Shown here: positions 17,348 to 25,821 of the stretch, one piece after another | How positions within the stretch are numbered: position 1 is the stretch's first letter | Layout: every line of letters begins with the position of its first letter | Translations under genes and position numbers: made by a program | The notes under the pieces: model-generated | Databases searched by the model: none | Seen by the model: the letters and a program-made list of their open reading frames with translations, nothing else | What the model was told of the DNA's origin: nothing | DNA from: Methylomagnum ishizawai | GTDB lineage: Bacteria > Pseudomonadota > Gammaproteobacteria > Methylococcales > Methylomonadaceae | Assembly: GCA_945861705.1 (NCBI GenBank) | Contig: CAMAVM010000007.1 | Coordinates: forward strand, 38,049-102,048 | Direction of reading: 5' to 3' | DNA length: 64,000 nt

Positions 17348-17885
17348 CATTGTGCGCTATACCTACAAGGAAAGCATCTACATATCGAGCTTGCCGTCTC
17401 TTCAAGAGCTAGAGCGTCAGCACAGCATTGCACATGTACAATATTGGATCAATGTATCAGGCATAGATATTCACCAAATCTATCCTGAGCCAAACCTATT
17501 GGCATATACCATTTCGCAGTTTGATTTTGCCGATGTTTTTACCGATGGGGAGAAACTGACTGACTTTTCCAAGCTCGAACAATTTGACATTAAACAGTAT
17601 AAGAATGTTTCAGAGCTGAAACACCGCAACGCATTATTGGCGGCTGTCAAAATGCTAATCACGCAACTTGAAAACGAGAGTTCAACCAGTATTTTCTGCC
17701 ATCGTGGATTGGCGCGATCCCCGCTGGTTGCGGCTTCTGCCTTAAATTATGTCCATAACGAAACTTTGGCTCAGTCCATAGCAAGAGTGCATCTTATCCA
17801 CCCGCCCGCCTACTTCACCGACATCAGTATATCGGCATTGCTATGGTGTAAAGAGCAATTGCGAAAACCCGCCTACACCGAATAA
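17340..17885 (+). CDS. dual-specificity / tyrosine-type protein phosphatase
   Basis: The 181-residue product has a PTP loop with Cys120 and Arg126 (IFCHRGLARSPLVAA), matching CX5R with the following Ser. An upstream Asp-rich segment (FDFADVFTDGEKLTDF, residues 61-76) could supply the general acid. Similar compact enzymes remove phosphate from Ser/Thr/Tyr residues or small molecules. The frame begins with TTG at 17340, overlapping the previous gene by eight bases; an in-frame GTG at 17352 is an alternative start. Coupling to the kinase operon suggests it reverses the kinase reaction. Activity towards proteins is inferred from context. Confidence 0.78.
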   Translation: MPNIVRYTYKESIYISSLPSLQELERQHSIAHVQYWINVSGIDIHQIYPEPNLLAYTISQFDFADVFTDGEKLTDFSKLEQFDIKQYKNVSELKHRNALLAAVKMLITQLENESSTSIFCHRGLARSPLVAASALNYVHNETLAQSIARVHLIHPPAYFTDISISALLWCKEQLRKPAYTE

Positions 17886-17947
17886 TCCAAAAGTGCCATT
17901 TCCCTTAGGAAGAAGGTTGAGATGAGGGGCTTTTAAGAGCTTATATT

Positions 17948-18637
17948 ATGGTTTTTCAGACCCTTATAGAAAAGACAGTGGCAGTTTTTGACGGGTTATC
18001 ATGTCAACAACTTGAATTACCTAATCAATTTTCCAGGATTGAACGCCATGAACAAGACGGTGTTTTAACCATTGAGAATCATTTTTTCCAGATCGGTGAT
18101 GTTGGGCAATTACGCATTGCCCACACTCATGCCCCCAAAATCAACATTATGGCGGTATTCTTTTTTCCAGAATGCGCTTATCAATTACCCGTATACAGCA
18201 TGGAGTTCGTGCTGTTAGGGCAAAAGCCGATCATCGCCCTTATGGATACTGTGTGCTTAATCCAGCCAATGACAACTTCGGCTGTAGTTAAAGAGTTTAT
18301 GGATTTTGCACACACGAATTACCCGGATTTTAGTCAAGGTGAAGCGCTTCCTCAATGGTTTGATGAATGCCGGTCAGGGCAGGAGTTTTTTATCAGACCA
18401 CGCGAAATTAGTGAGTTTTCGGCGTTAGGTGAGATACATTTAACGCTGGTTGGGCATTTAACCAATTTGTTTCAGAATGCTGAAATATTCGATAAAAAAA
18501 CGGCGGCTTTACACAAAACCAATCTGGAAAACTACAAGCATCATCATAAAATCAATTCGCCAGGAACTCGGTTAATGAATCGTAGTTTTGGTGAAGAATG
18601 GACGAACGAATATTTAACAGTTTATTTATTCGTTTGA
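17948..18637 (+). CDS. ferredoxin-dependent bilin reductase (HY2/PcyA family)
   Basis: A 229-residue protein that aligns by eye with cyanobacterial PcyA along its length: LTIENHFFQ (40-48) with LVIENRCYQ, INIMAVFFFPECAYQLPVY (65-83) with LDILHCVMFPEPLYGLPLF, LPQW (134-137) with LPPW, FFIRP (147-151) with LFIRP, and a C-terminal FGEEWTNEYL (214-223) with FGEAWAERYM. Family enzymes reduce biliverdin with ferredoxin electrons. The Asp equivalent to PcyA Asp105 is present as Asp100, while the Glu76 and His88 positions appear changed, so the product is probably not phycocyanobilin. It follows the phosphatase gene by 62 bases, and a heme oxygenase gene lies nearby. Confidence 0.85.
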   Translation: MVFQTLIEKTVAVFDGLSCQQLELPNQFSRIERHEQDGVLTIENHFFQIGDVGQLRIAHTHAPKINIMAVFFFPECAYQLPVYSMEFVLLGQKPIIALMDTVCLIQPMTTSAVVKEFMDFAHTNYPDFSQGEALPQWFDECRSGQEFFIRPREISEFSALGEIHLTLVGHLTNLFQNAEIFDKKTAALHKTNLENYKHHHKINSPGTRLMNRSFGEEWTNEYLTVYLFV

Positions 18638-18668
18638 GGCTAAAAAGTGGTTGAACTTCCCATAATTA

Positions 18669-18695
18669 TTAGCACTCTTAGTAATCGAGTGCTAA
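18669..18695. promoter_or_regulatory. CIRCE operator (HrcA binding site) upstream of rpoH
   Basis: TTAGCACTC at 18669-18677, nine spacer bases, then GAGTGCTAA at 18687-18695. This is a perfect match to the CIRCE consensus. It lies 34 bases upstream of the chosen rpoH ATG at 18730, within the expected promoter or 5' leader. HrcA would repress rpoH here until heat shock. Confidence 0.93.
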
Positions 18696-18729
18696 AATTA
18701 TGGCATATCTTAACTTTTTGGAGTTGTTG

Positions 18730-19587
18730 ATGAGTGATGCGATTACATTGCCCGTGAATTTATCGGTTGGTACGTTTGATGCGTATTTGAATGTCGTTAG
18801 GCAAATGCCTAAATTGACACCTGAGCAAGAACGCGAGCTGGCGATTAGATTCAGAGACAATGGCGATTTGGCGGCGGCGCGTGAGCTGGTTATGGCAAAC
18901 TTGCGCTTTGTCGTTCATGTTGCCCGTGGATACAGCGGTTATGGTCTGTCCATGCCGGATATTATCCAGGAAGGCAATGTCGGCTTGATGAAGGCTGTCA
19001 AACGCTTCGATCCTGAAATGGGTGTGCGTTTGGTGTCGTTTGCGGTGCATTGGATCAAAGCAGAAATCCATGAATTCGTCATCAAAAATTGGGGCATCGT
19101 CAAGATTGCTACAACCAAAGCGCAACGTAAGCTGTTCTTTAATCTACGTAAATCCAAGAAGGATTTAGGTTGGTTATCAAACGATCAAGCAGAAGCGATT
19201 GCCACTGACCTGAATGTTGAAGTCAGTGCCGTTTTCGAAATGGAAAAGCGTTTGGGTAGCAGGGATACGTCTTATGACATGCCGGTGGATGAGAAATCCG
19301 AAGAAACGTATGTTGAACCAGCCAGCTATTTATACCAGCAAAATGATGATCCAGCGGTCATGCTGGAAAATGCCGAATGGCGAGGGCATGAGCAGAAATT
19401 GCTATCTAAAGCATTGGGTGGATTGGATGAACGCAGTCTGGATATTGTATCTAGCCGTTGGTTAGCCGAAGAAAAGGCAACGCTGCATGAACTCGCCGAA
19501 CGCCATCAAGTGTCTGCCGAAAGAATCAGGCAATTGGAACAGAATGCCATGAAAAAATTGCGGGAAGCGGTGGTTTTTGCGGCTTGA
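18730..19587 (+). CDS. rpoH: RNA polymerase heat-shock sigma factor sigma-32
   Basis: The 285-residue product has sigma-70 regions 2 to 4. Region 2 reads ARELVMANLRFVVHVARGYSGYG with DIIQEGNVGLMKAVKRFDPE. The RpoH-diagnostic box QRKLFFNLRKSKK (about residues 132-144) is intact. Region 4 carries the helix-turn-helix TLHELAERHQVSAERIRQLE. It directs RNA polymerase to heat-shock genes. The ATG at 18730 has GGAG eight bases upstream; the frame from 18700 would start inside the operator region. A CIRCE element upstream and an intrinsic terminator downstream make this a single-gene unit under HrcA control. Confidence 0.95.
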   Translation: MSDAITLPVNLSVGTFDAYLNVVRQMPKLTPEQERELAIRFRDNGDLAAARELVMANLRFVVHVARGYSGYGLSMPDIIQEGNVGLMKAVKRFDPEMGVRLVSFAVHWIKAEIHEFVIKNWGIVKIATTKAQRKLFFNLRKSKKDLGWLSNDQAEAIATDLNVEVSAVFEMEKRLGSRDTSYDMPVDEKSEETYVEPASYLYQQNDDPAVMLENAEWRGHEQKLLSKALGGLDERSLDIVSSRWLAEEKATLHELAERHQVSAERIRQLEQNAMKKLREAVVFAA

Positions 19588-19608
19588 TAGTTTCAAGTTA
19601 ATCATTAC

Positions 19609-19641
19609 AAAGGCTTAGGGCGAAAGTCCTAAGCCTTTTTT
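19609..19641 (+). terminator. intrinsic terminator of rpoH
   Basis: The perfect stem AGGCTTAGG / CCTAAGCCT (19611-19619 with 19628-19636) has an eight-base loop, A residues on the 5' side and six T residues at the 3' end. It lies 22 bases after the rpoH stop. Confidence 0.93.
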
Positions 19642-19675
19642 ATTACCATTAAATTAACATCTAATGATAGATATT

Positions 19676-19743
19676 GGAGTGCAAAGCAATCTTTGCCAGT
19701 GTGGAGCAAGCGCAAAGCTTACTTTGCACTCCTTAACTGTGGG
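19676..19743. repeat. inverted repeat of the GCACTCC / TTAACTGTGGG family
   Basis: GGAGTGCAAAG at 19676-19686 is the exact reverse complement of CTTTGCACTCC at 19722-19732, and TTAACTGTGGG follows. Related blocks (TTTGCACTCC and CTTAACTGTGGGCAG) occur near 45001, 45681, 63285 and 63695, so this is one copy of a dispersed palindromic family. Confidence 0.7.
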
Positions 19744-19753
19744 ATTAGGAGGT

Positions 19754-19990
19754 TTAAGCCGGATTCATTAACCCCAATAGCACATGGGCGCGTTCTGCGG
19801 CTTCAAGTCCTAGCGCAGTCAAATAACCGCCGTCTTCCAGTGTTACCAGACCTTTGTTAAAAAGCCGCCGAGTCGCCTCGATAGTCGTTGGTGCTGCCGT
19901 TGTGTGGACTTTTATTCCTTCCAGTGTCGTGGTCAGTTTATAGCGAACGAGGATGTTGAGTTCTTCTAGGTTGTCTTGGGTAAATTGCAT
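19754..19990 (-). CDS. TIGR02647 family small DNA-binding-type protein
   Basis: A 78-residue cytosolic protein with the features I associate with TIGR02647: an N-terminal ELNILVRYKL helix, the core LEGIKVHTTAAPTTIEATRRL, and GLVTLEDGGYLTALGLEAAE near the end, which resembles a winged-helix tail. Family members occur widely in gammaproteobacteria and are thought to bind nucleic acid, without an established role. It is transcribed against rpoH and separated from it by a terminator and a palindromic repeat. Confidence 0.8.
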   Translation of the reverse strand: MQFTQDNLEELNILVRYKLTTTLEGIKVHTTAAPTTIEATRRLFNKGLVTLEDGGYLTALGLEAAERAHVLLGLMNPA

Positions 19991-20099
19991 GTGTGACCTC
20001 AGCTATAGTTGATCGGTGCAGACTATAAAAGCTATCTGCTACTGACAATAATATATTGGATATGCAGTTAGTCGTAGAATTATTTGAGGAAATAGTCGA

Positions 20100-21410
20100 T
20101 TAGCTTGATAACCGATGTTGCCACTCCGTAATCCGTGCTTTCAAAGCCGCTAAATTTACGGTAGTTAACTGACGTTGTTTTAGCAATTGTTTTCCCGCAA
20201 CCCACACATCGGTAACTTGTTGTCTGCTAGCGGCATAAACGATTTGCGAAATTGGGCAATATAGGGGTTGCGTTTCCAGGTGATCTAAATCGATGGCGAT
20301 AACATCGGCGGATTTGCCGATAGTCAATGAGCCTGTTTCGTGTTCCAGTCCAAGGGCTTTCGCACCATTAATAGTTGCCATACGCAAGGCGGTCATGGCG
20401 GGAACGCTACTGGCATCCTGGGCGACGGCTTTGGCAAGCAGGGCGGCAGTCCGCATTTCTCCCATCATATCCAAGTCATTATTGCTGGCTGCGCCATCAG
20501 TGCCTAATGCCACATTAATACCAGCGTTAAGGCACTGGGCAATTGGGCAAAAGCCGCTGGCGAGCTTTAGATTAGATTCTGGGCAATGGACGATATGGGC
20601 ACCGGATTCGGCAACCAGGCTGATTTCGCCGTCTGTCAGTTGTGTCATGTGGACTGCGATAAAGGACGGGTTGAGCAGCCCAAGGTTATTTAGCCTTTGC
20701 AAAGGCCGTTGCCCAGTATTCGCTTGCGCTTGTTCGACTTCATGCAAGGTTTCATGGACGTGCATATTAATGGGTATTTCAAGTTCGTCCGCCAGCGTCC
20801 TGATTTTTTGTAAAGGGTCGTCGGAAACAGTATAAGGCGCATGAGGTGCAAAAGAGGTTGTGATGAGTGGTTGGTGACGAAACTGGTCGTGAACTTCTAG
20901 ACCTTTTGCGATATAGGCGGCGCTGTTCTCCGCCCAAACCGTTGGAAAGTCGATCACAATCAAGCCCACACAGGCACGAATGCCATGTTGTATGGCTTGT
21001 TGAGCCGTCACATCGGGAAAAAAGTACATGTCATTGAAGCACGTCGTCCCACCCAGTAGCATTTCGGCAATCGCCAAATCAGTGCCATCCCTTACAAAAG
21101 CATCGCTCATCCATTTTTGTTCCAGCGGCCAGATATGGTTTTGCAGCCAGTCCATCAATGGCAAGTCGTCGGCAATGCCACGCATTAAAGTCATTGCTGC
21201 GTGGGTATGACAGTTAATGAATCCAGGTAGTAGGGCGTGTGAGCTAAGGTTTTCTGTGGTTGTACCTTGATACTTATGCTTGGCGACATCCGTGGGTACT
21301 AGGTCGATAATCCGACCCTTATCAATGACTAGGCTATGGTATTCGTAGGTTACGGATTCCGGTTCAACGGGTATAATCCAGCGGGCGTGGATAAGGGTAT
21401 CGACGATCAT
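20100..21410 (-). CDS. mtaD: TRZ/ATZ amidohydrolase: 5'-methylthioadenosine / S-adenosylhomocysteine deaminase
   Basis: A 436-residue metal-dependent deaminase that converts methylthioadenosine or S-adenosylhomocysteine to the inosine form. Metal ligands are visible in the NCHTH motif after LLPGFI, in NMHVHET, and at HCPESNLKLASG. A TDGAASNND motif carries the catalytic Asp. The ATG at 21410 (MIVDTLIHARWIIPVEP) is the conserved family start; the frame 22 codons longer overlaps the divergent mtnA start. The neighbour mtnA acts in the same salvage pathway, supporting the methionine-salvage assignment over guanine or triazine deamination. Confidence 0.88.
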   Translation of the reverse strand: MIVDTLIHARWIIPVEPESVTYEYHSLVIDKGRIIDLVPTDVAKHKYQGTTTENLSSHALLPGFINCHTHAAMTLMRGIADDLPLMDWLQNHIWPLEQKWMSDAFVRDGTDLAIAEMLLGGTTCFNDMYFFPDVTAQQAIQHGIRACVGLIVIDFPTVWAENSAAYIAKGLEVHDQFRHQPLITTSFAPHAPYTVSDDPLQKIRTLADELEIPINMHVHETLHEVEQAQANTGQRPLQRLNNLGLLNPSFIAVHMTQLTDGEISLVAESGAHIVHCPESNLKLASGFCPIAQCLNAGINVALGTDGAASNNDLDMMGEMRTAALLAKAVAQDASSVPAMTALRMATINGAKALGLEHETGSLTIGKSADVIAIDLDHLETQPLYCPISQIVYAASRQQVTDVWVAGKQLLKQRQLTTVNLAALKARITEWQHRLSS

Positions 21411-21469
21411 GATAGTTTCCAGATTTAGATAGTGAATTATAACTTTATAGCCTGAGTTCTTATAAACAA

Positions 21470-22504
21470 ATGACAAATAAACCTGCTGGCGTACAAGCCC
21501 TGCATTGGACAGGACATTCCTTAAAAGTACTGGATCAACGGCAGTTACCCGAAAAAATCTTTTATGATGAATATACCGATGCCCAAGGCGTTACCGAAGC
21601 CATCGCCACCATGCGTGTACGTGGCGCACCTGCTATAGGGATTGCCGCCGCTTATGGTGTAGTGCTTTCTTCTTATCAGCATTATTCCCAATCGGTAGAT
21701 AACTGGCGGCAGCATGTTCTAGCGGATATTGAGCTGCTTGCAGAATCACGACCGACAGCAGTAAATTTATTTTGGGCTTTAAATCAGGTGAAAGACATTT
21801 TAGACAAGCAGAAAACTGATCCTCGAACAGCCATTCTTGCTTGTGCGGAAAAGATCCATACCGACGATATAGCCGCCAATTACAAAATGGGTGAATTGGG
21901 GGCGGATATTTTGGCGAATGCAAAAGGTATCCTAACGCACTGCAATACAGGAGCGTTGGCAACGGGGGGTTACGGCACTGCGTTAGGCGTGATAAGAAGC
22001 GTGTATGCACGGAATCCCGTCAAAATATATGCTGGCGAGACCCGCCCCTGGTTGCAAGGGGTCAGATTAACCGTATGGGAATTAGCGCAAGATGAAATTC
22101 CTGTAACCTTGATTGCCGATTCAGCCGCAGCTTGGTTAATGAAATCGGGAGTAATCGACTGGGTGATCGTGGGTGCTGACCGCATTGCGCTGAATGGCGA
22201 TGTCGCTAATAAAATCGGTACGTATTCACTGGCTGTGCTGGCTAAACAGCATGGCGTTAAAGTGATGGTGGTCGCGCCGACATCGACAATCGATGGCAGC
22301 ATGAAAAGCGGTGCTGAAATTGAAATAGAGCAGCGCCAGCAAAGCGAATTGTTACCCGCTTGTTATAAGGATAATGCTTTTGTAAGCGCGTGGAATCCCG
22401 TTTTTGATGTCACTCCGGCGGAATTGATTACAGCGATTGTGACTGAACGGGGAGTAGTTTTGAATCCTGTTGAGGGTGGAGTGGGTGGGCTGATAAAATC
22501 CTGA
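21470..22504 (+). CDS. mtnA: S-methyl-5-thioribose-1-phosphate isomerase
   Basis: A 344-residue enzyme of the eIF2B-like isomerase family that converts methylthioribose-1-phosphate to the ribulose isomer in methionine salvage. Key motifs are RVRGAPAIGIAAAYG (about 50-64), the catalytic-Cys segment THCNTGALATGGYGTALG (about 157-174) and the catalytic-Asp segment VGADRIALNGDVANKIGTY (about 243-261). It is divergent from mtaD with a 59-base promoter gap. No other salvage genes (mtnP, mtnB, mtnC) lie in the window. Confidence 0.93.
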   Translation: MTNKPAGVQALHWTGHSLKVLDQRQLPEKIFYDEYTDAQGVTEAIATMRVRGAPAIGIAAAYGVVLSSYQHYSQSVDNWRQHVLADIELLAESRPTAVNLFWALNQVKDILDKQKTDPRTAILACAEKIHTDDIAANYKMGELGADILANAKGILTHCNTGALATGGYGTALGVIRSVYARNPVKIYAGETRPWLQGVRLTVWELAQDEIPVTLIADSAAAWLMKSGVIDWVIVGADRIALNGDVANKIGTYSLAVLAKQHGVKVMVVAPTSTIDGSMKSGAEIEIEQRQQSELLPACYKDNAFVSAWNPVFDVTPAELITAIVTERGVVLNPVEGGVGGLIKS

Positions 22505-22566
22505 CACATTGTTCGGTTGTCGGGACTAAACATGTCCCCGATTACTCAACGTCAGAAATCACTAGC

Positions 22567-24984
22567 TCAGTAACTAAGGCTAGAGCGTACGGCAATCTGA
22601 GTTGCATGACGTGCCGGCCAATAAGAAGCTAGCAATACCAGCACACTTACCAGCCCTAACCAAAGCCATACGGCAATTATGGAAAAAGTAAAATCGAGCT
22701 GTATGCCTAACATAATTTCACCCAATTTCCTGGAAAGCGGTTCAGCCAGCAAATAAGCAATTGGAATGCTGAGAAGCCAAGCCATGATGCCATGAAAAAA
22801 ACCTTCCAGCATAAACAGCTTAAAAATCGCCCCTGAGCTTGAGCCAATGGCGCGAAGTACGCCGATCTCGCGTGTACGTTGCAACACGCCGATAGCCAAC
22901 GTGCCAGACAACCCGATTGCACCGACTGCGGCAATTAAGCTGGCTAATCCCAATAGCATACTGGTGATTGGTCGGAATTGATTTTTGGCGTAGTTCCGTT
23001 GTTCCAGTTTGGCGATGGTGGTGTAAAAATCCAGTTTAATGTGTTGATCCTGAAAGGTTTGTTTTAAGGCATCGGCATAAGTGTTTTCTTCAACCAGAGA
23101 GTTAACATTAGCCGAAACCAGAGCAAATGAGCTGTTTTGGTTGTTCTTTGTAAGTGTTTGGACAGTGCTTAAAGGCGCATATACTGGTTCTACCGAATAA
23201 CCAGAGCCTATAAACCAGCGGTATAATCCGATGACTTGCCATTCGCTACTTACTCGCCCAAATAGATTTACCTTAAGGGTATCGCCGACTTGAATGCCGT
23301 TAATTGCCGCGGTTTCAGCATTAAGTACCAGCACTTTTTGATTTTCATCACTGTTTTCAAACCAGCGTCCGGCGACAATAAGTGGTTGGTACATCGCCGT
23401 ATTAACTGGCAAGGCTATGATTTGTGCGCCTAAACTGCCCGTTTGGTGAAGTAGCTTGTCATTTTGCGTTAGTTCGGCAGGTATCCTGTTCCAAAACTCC
23501 ATGCCTGTGGATTGTGGTACGGTACTGATCAGCTCTTTAACTACAGTCGTAGGTTGATCGGCGCTAAAACCCAGGCGAACGGCAAATCGACTACGTGCCA
23601 GCTCGTTATCCAACGTTAGGTTGACGGATTCTATTAAGCTGATAATTACAATAAATAAAACGCCAGCAATAACCAGTACACTTTGCGTCCATAGCAAACG
23701 TGCTTTACGGCGAAATAAATTGCCTAAGGAGACTGCATAAAGTGTTGGTAAGGTGCTGAATATTTTAGCCTCAAGCCATCTGTCGAAGCGGTTACTGGCA
23801 AAGTCGACTCCCAGTCCGTAACTGGCGATAGCCTTGCGAACCGACATGGATGCACCACGCCAGATAGGCCATAAGGAAGCTAATAAGGGTGCAAGCAAGC
23901 CACCTGCGATCATCAGCCACAAAGTACGAGATGAATATTCAAAACCATTCATTTCGATATTGAACAAGTCCAGTAACCAGCGGCTACTGAAATAAGCACC
24001 TAGCAAACTCAGAGGCACTGCTATGGCAATGGCGAGCAAAGCTAAAATCAATACAACACTCAAGTAAATGCCTGCAATGGTCGAACGCCGCGCACCAATT
24101 GATTTCATGATGCCAATCTGGTCAGTTTGTTGGGTAATCAAAGCCGCGATAGTGTTAAGGATTAACACCGAGCTTAAGGCTAAAGATGCCCAGGCCATGA
24201 TCGTTAAAATTAAATTTATGCCGGAAAAAAACGGCCTACCCCAATGTTGCTCAGGGTTTTGTAATAAGGTCGCGTTAACGCCTAATCCCAAAACGCTTAA
24301 TTTTGCGCGGATTTCGCCCGCAATCAAACGCGCTTTTCCCTCGCTATAAGGCTGCGTTACCTGAACCAATAATTGCCGGAAAGTGTGGGGATTGATACCA
24401 AAAGCAACGGCTGTTTCAGGCGAGATAAAAAAATGCAACTGCCCACCAAAAGGTGGCGGTTTGACAAAAGGGTGACGGATAATGCCATCGACAGCAAACG
24501 CCTGTGGGCCAGTTGCTGTTTCAAACAAGATTTCGTCACCTAAATTAATCCCTGCGGATTTTGCCGATAAGCGTTCCACTGCTAGTGCGTTTTCATGCGG
24601 CCAGTGTCCTGATAACAAAGTCAGTAAGTCATATTTCTGCGCCTGATAATCAGGGCGAAATATCGCCGTACCCGTTTGCCATTGCTTGTTATCGGGCGTT
24701 TTAAATCGTACAGTAAATTGCGTAAGCGTATCAACATTGGCGACACCGCTAATCGCTTTGATTTGTTCTGCGACAGTAAAATCAGCATCGGTTTTAAGGA
24801 TTAAATTAATGTGCGAAGGCTGGGATGATTTGTGTGAAGCATCCATCTTGCTCAGTTGAAGATCGATCATTCCCAATAGGGTGCCGACCACGAATATGCC
24901 TATGGCAATACTGCTTATTGCCAGCAAAGTGCGGGATTTATGGGCAAGCAGGTCTGCGCTGATTTTGTGCCAAAAACTATTCAA
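22567..24984 (-). CDS. FtsX-family ABC transporter permease (large, two-domain)
   Basis: An 805-residue permease with an N-terminal membrane helix (about 15-40) and a large periplasmic domain. It has two FtsX-type membrane modules, at about residues 265-400 (WASLALSSVLILNTIAALIT, IGIMKSIGARRSTIAGIYL) and 690-800 (TREIGVLRAIGSSSGAIFKL). The 'GhhKShGA' and 'GVLRAIG' coupling motifs are the contacts with the ATPase. This is the MacB/LolE-like superfamily that moves lipids, lipoproteins or peptides by mechanotransmission. The substrate is unknown. Its ATPase gene lies four bases upstream in the same operon. Confidence 0.85.
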   Translation of the reverse strand: MNSFWHKISADLLAHKSRTLLAISSIAIGIFVVGTLLGMIDLQLSKMDASHKSSQPSHINLILKTDADFTVAEQIKAISGVANVDTLTQFTVRFKTPDNKQWQTGTAIFRPDYQAQKYDLLTLLSGHWPHENALAVERLSAKSAGINLGDEILFETATGPQAFAVDGIIRHPFVKPPPFGGQLHFFISPETAVAFGINPHTFRQLLVQVTQPYSEGKARLIAGEIRAKLSVLGLGVNATLLQNPEQHWGRPFFSGINLILTIMAWASLALSSVLILNTIAALITQQTDQIGIMKSIGARRSTIAGIYLSVVLILALLAIAIAVPLSLLGAYFSSRWLLDLFNIEMNGFEYSSRTLWLMIAGGLLAPLLASLWPIWRGASMSVRKAIASYGLGVDFASNRFDRWLEAKIFSTLPTLYAVSLGNLFRRKARLLWTQSVLVIAGVLFIVIISLIESVNLTLDNELARSRFAVRLGFSADQPTTVVKELISTVPQSTGMEFWNRIPAELTQNDKLLHQTGSLGAQIIALPVNTAMYQPLIVAGRWFENSDENQKVLVLNAETAAINGIQVGDTLKVNLFGRVSSEWQVIGLYRWFIGSGYSVEPVYAPLSTVQTLTKNNQNSSFALVSANVNSLVEENTYADALKQTFQDQHIKLDFYTTIAKLEQRNYAKNQFRPITSMLLGLASLIAAVGAIGLSGTLAIGVLQRTREIGVLRAIGSSSGAIFKLFMLEGFFHGIMAWLLSIPIAYLLAEPLSRKLGEIMLGIQLDFTFSIIAVWLWLGLVSVLVLLASYWPARHATQIAVRSSLSY

Positions 24985-24988
24985 GGGC

Positions 24989-25687
24989 TTAGATAGTCCG
25001 TGCAGTCTTCAAATCATCATGGATGCGCCCAGAATGAATGGCAATGCGGCGTGATGCCGATTCCGCCAATGCTTCATTATGGGTGACCATCACCAAGGTC
25101 TTGCCTTGCCGATTTAGCTCTGAAAACAACGCAAATACCGCATCGGCAGTTTCAGAATCAAGATTCCCGGTAGGTTCGTCGGCGACTATCAATTGCGGGT
25201 CATTTGCCAATGCCCGTGCAATGGCAGCACGTTGTTGTTGTCCGCCAGAAACTTGGCTGGGTAGTTGCTGTGCTTGATCGGATAAGCCCACCAAATCCAG
25301 CAAATACCTTGCTCTTTCCAAACGTTGGCGTTTAGGTTTGTTTGCTACGAAGTCCATAGGCAGGATGATGTTTTGCAATAAGTTTAACGACGGCAGTAAT
25401 TGAAAAAATTGGAAAACAATCCCAACGTTAGCGCCTCGCCATACCGATAATTGCTCTTCCTTTAGTTTGTGTAATGGGCTACCGCAGATATCCACTTGTC
25501 CTTGCGTGGGGCGATCAATTCCTGTCAATAAATTCAATAAAGTCGATTTGCCGTTGCCAGACGGCCCCACAATAGCGACAAATTCACCTGCGCTAATGTT
25601 CAAGGAAATATCGAATAAAACGGGCTGACTGATTTGCCCATTCATGTAAGATTTAGAGACATTTTTGAGATTTATGATGTGGGGCAT
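24989..25687 (-). CDS. ABC transporter ATP-binding protein (LolD/MacB type)
   Basis: A 232-residue ATPase with Walker A GPSGNGKST (about 41-49), Q-loop GIVFQFFQLLPSLN, signature VSGGQQQRAAIARAL (about 145-159), Walker B LIVADEPTGNLDSET and H-loop MVTHN. Length and motifs match the LolD/MacB/YbbA branch that powers FtsX-type permeases. It is translated just before its permease partner (four-base gap). No periplasmic adaptor or outer-membrane channel is encoded nearby, so the cargo is unresolved. Confidence 0.92.
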   Translation of the reverse strand: MPHIINLKNVSKSYMNGQISQPVLFDISLNISAGEFVAIVGPSGNGKSTLLNLLTGIDRPTQGQVDICGSPLHKLKEEQLSVWRGANVGIVFQFFQLLPSLNLLQNIILPMDFVANKPKRQRLERARYLLDLVGLSDQAQQLPSQVSGGQQQRAAIARALANDPQLIVADEPTGNLDSETADAVFALFSELNRQGKTLVMVTHNEALAESASRRIAIHSGRIHDDLKTARTI

Positions 25688-25821
25688 GTGCAGAGATTAT
25701 TAGATAAATAATACAGTTGTGCGATAAACCTTTAGATTCTATCATGTAGCTTCTTTACAAAATACTGTGCTTCTCTTACAAGGCACACAACACGTCATGC
25801 CATAATAAATGGAGATATTAA

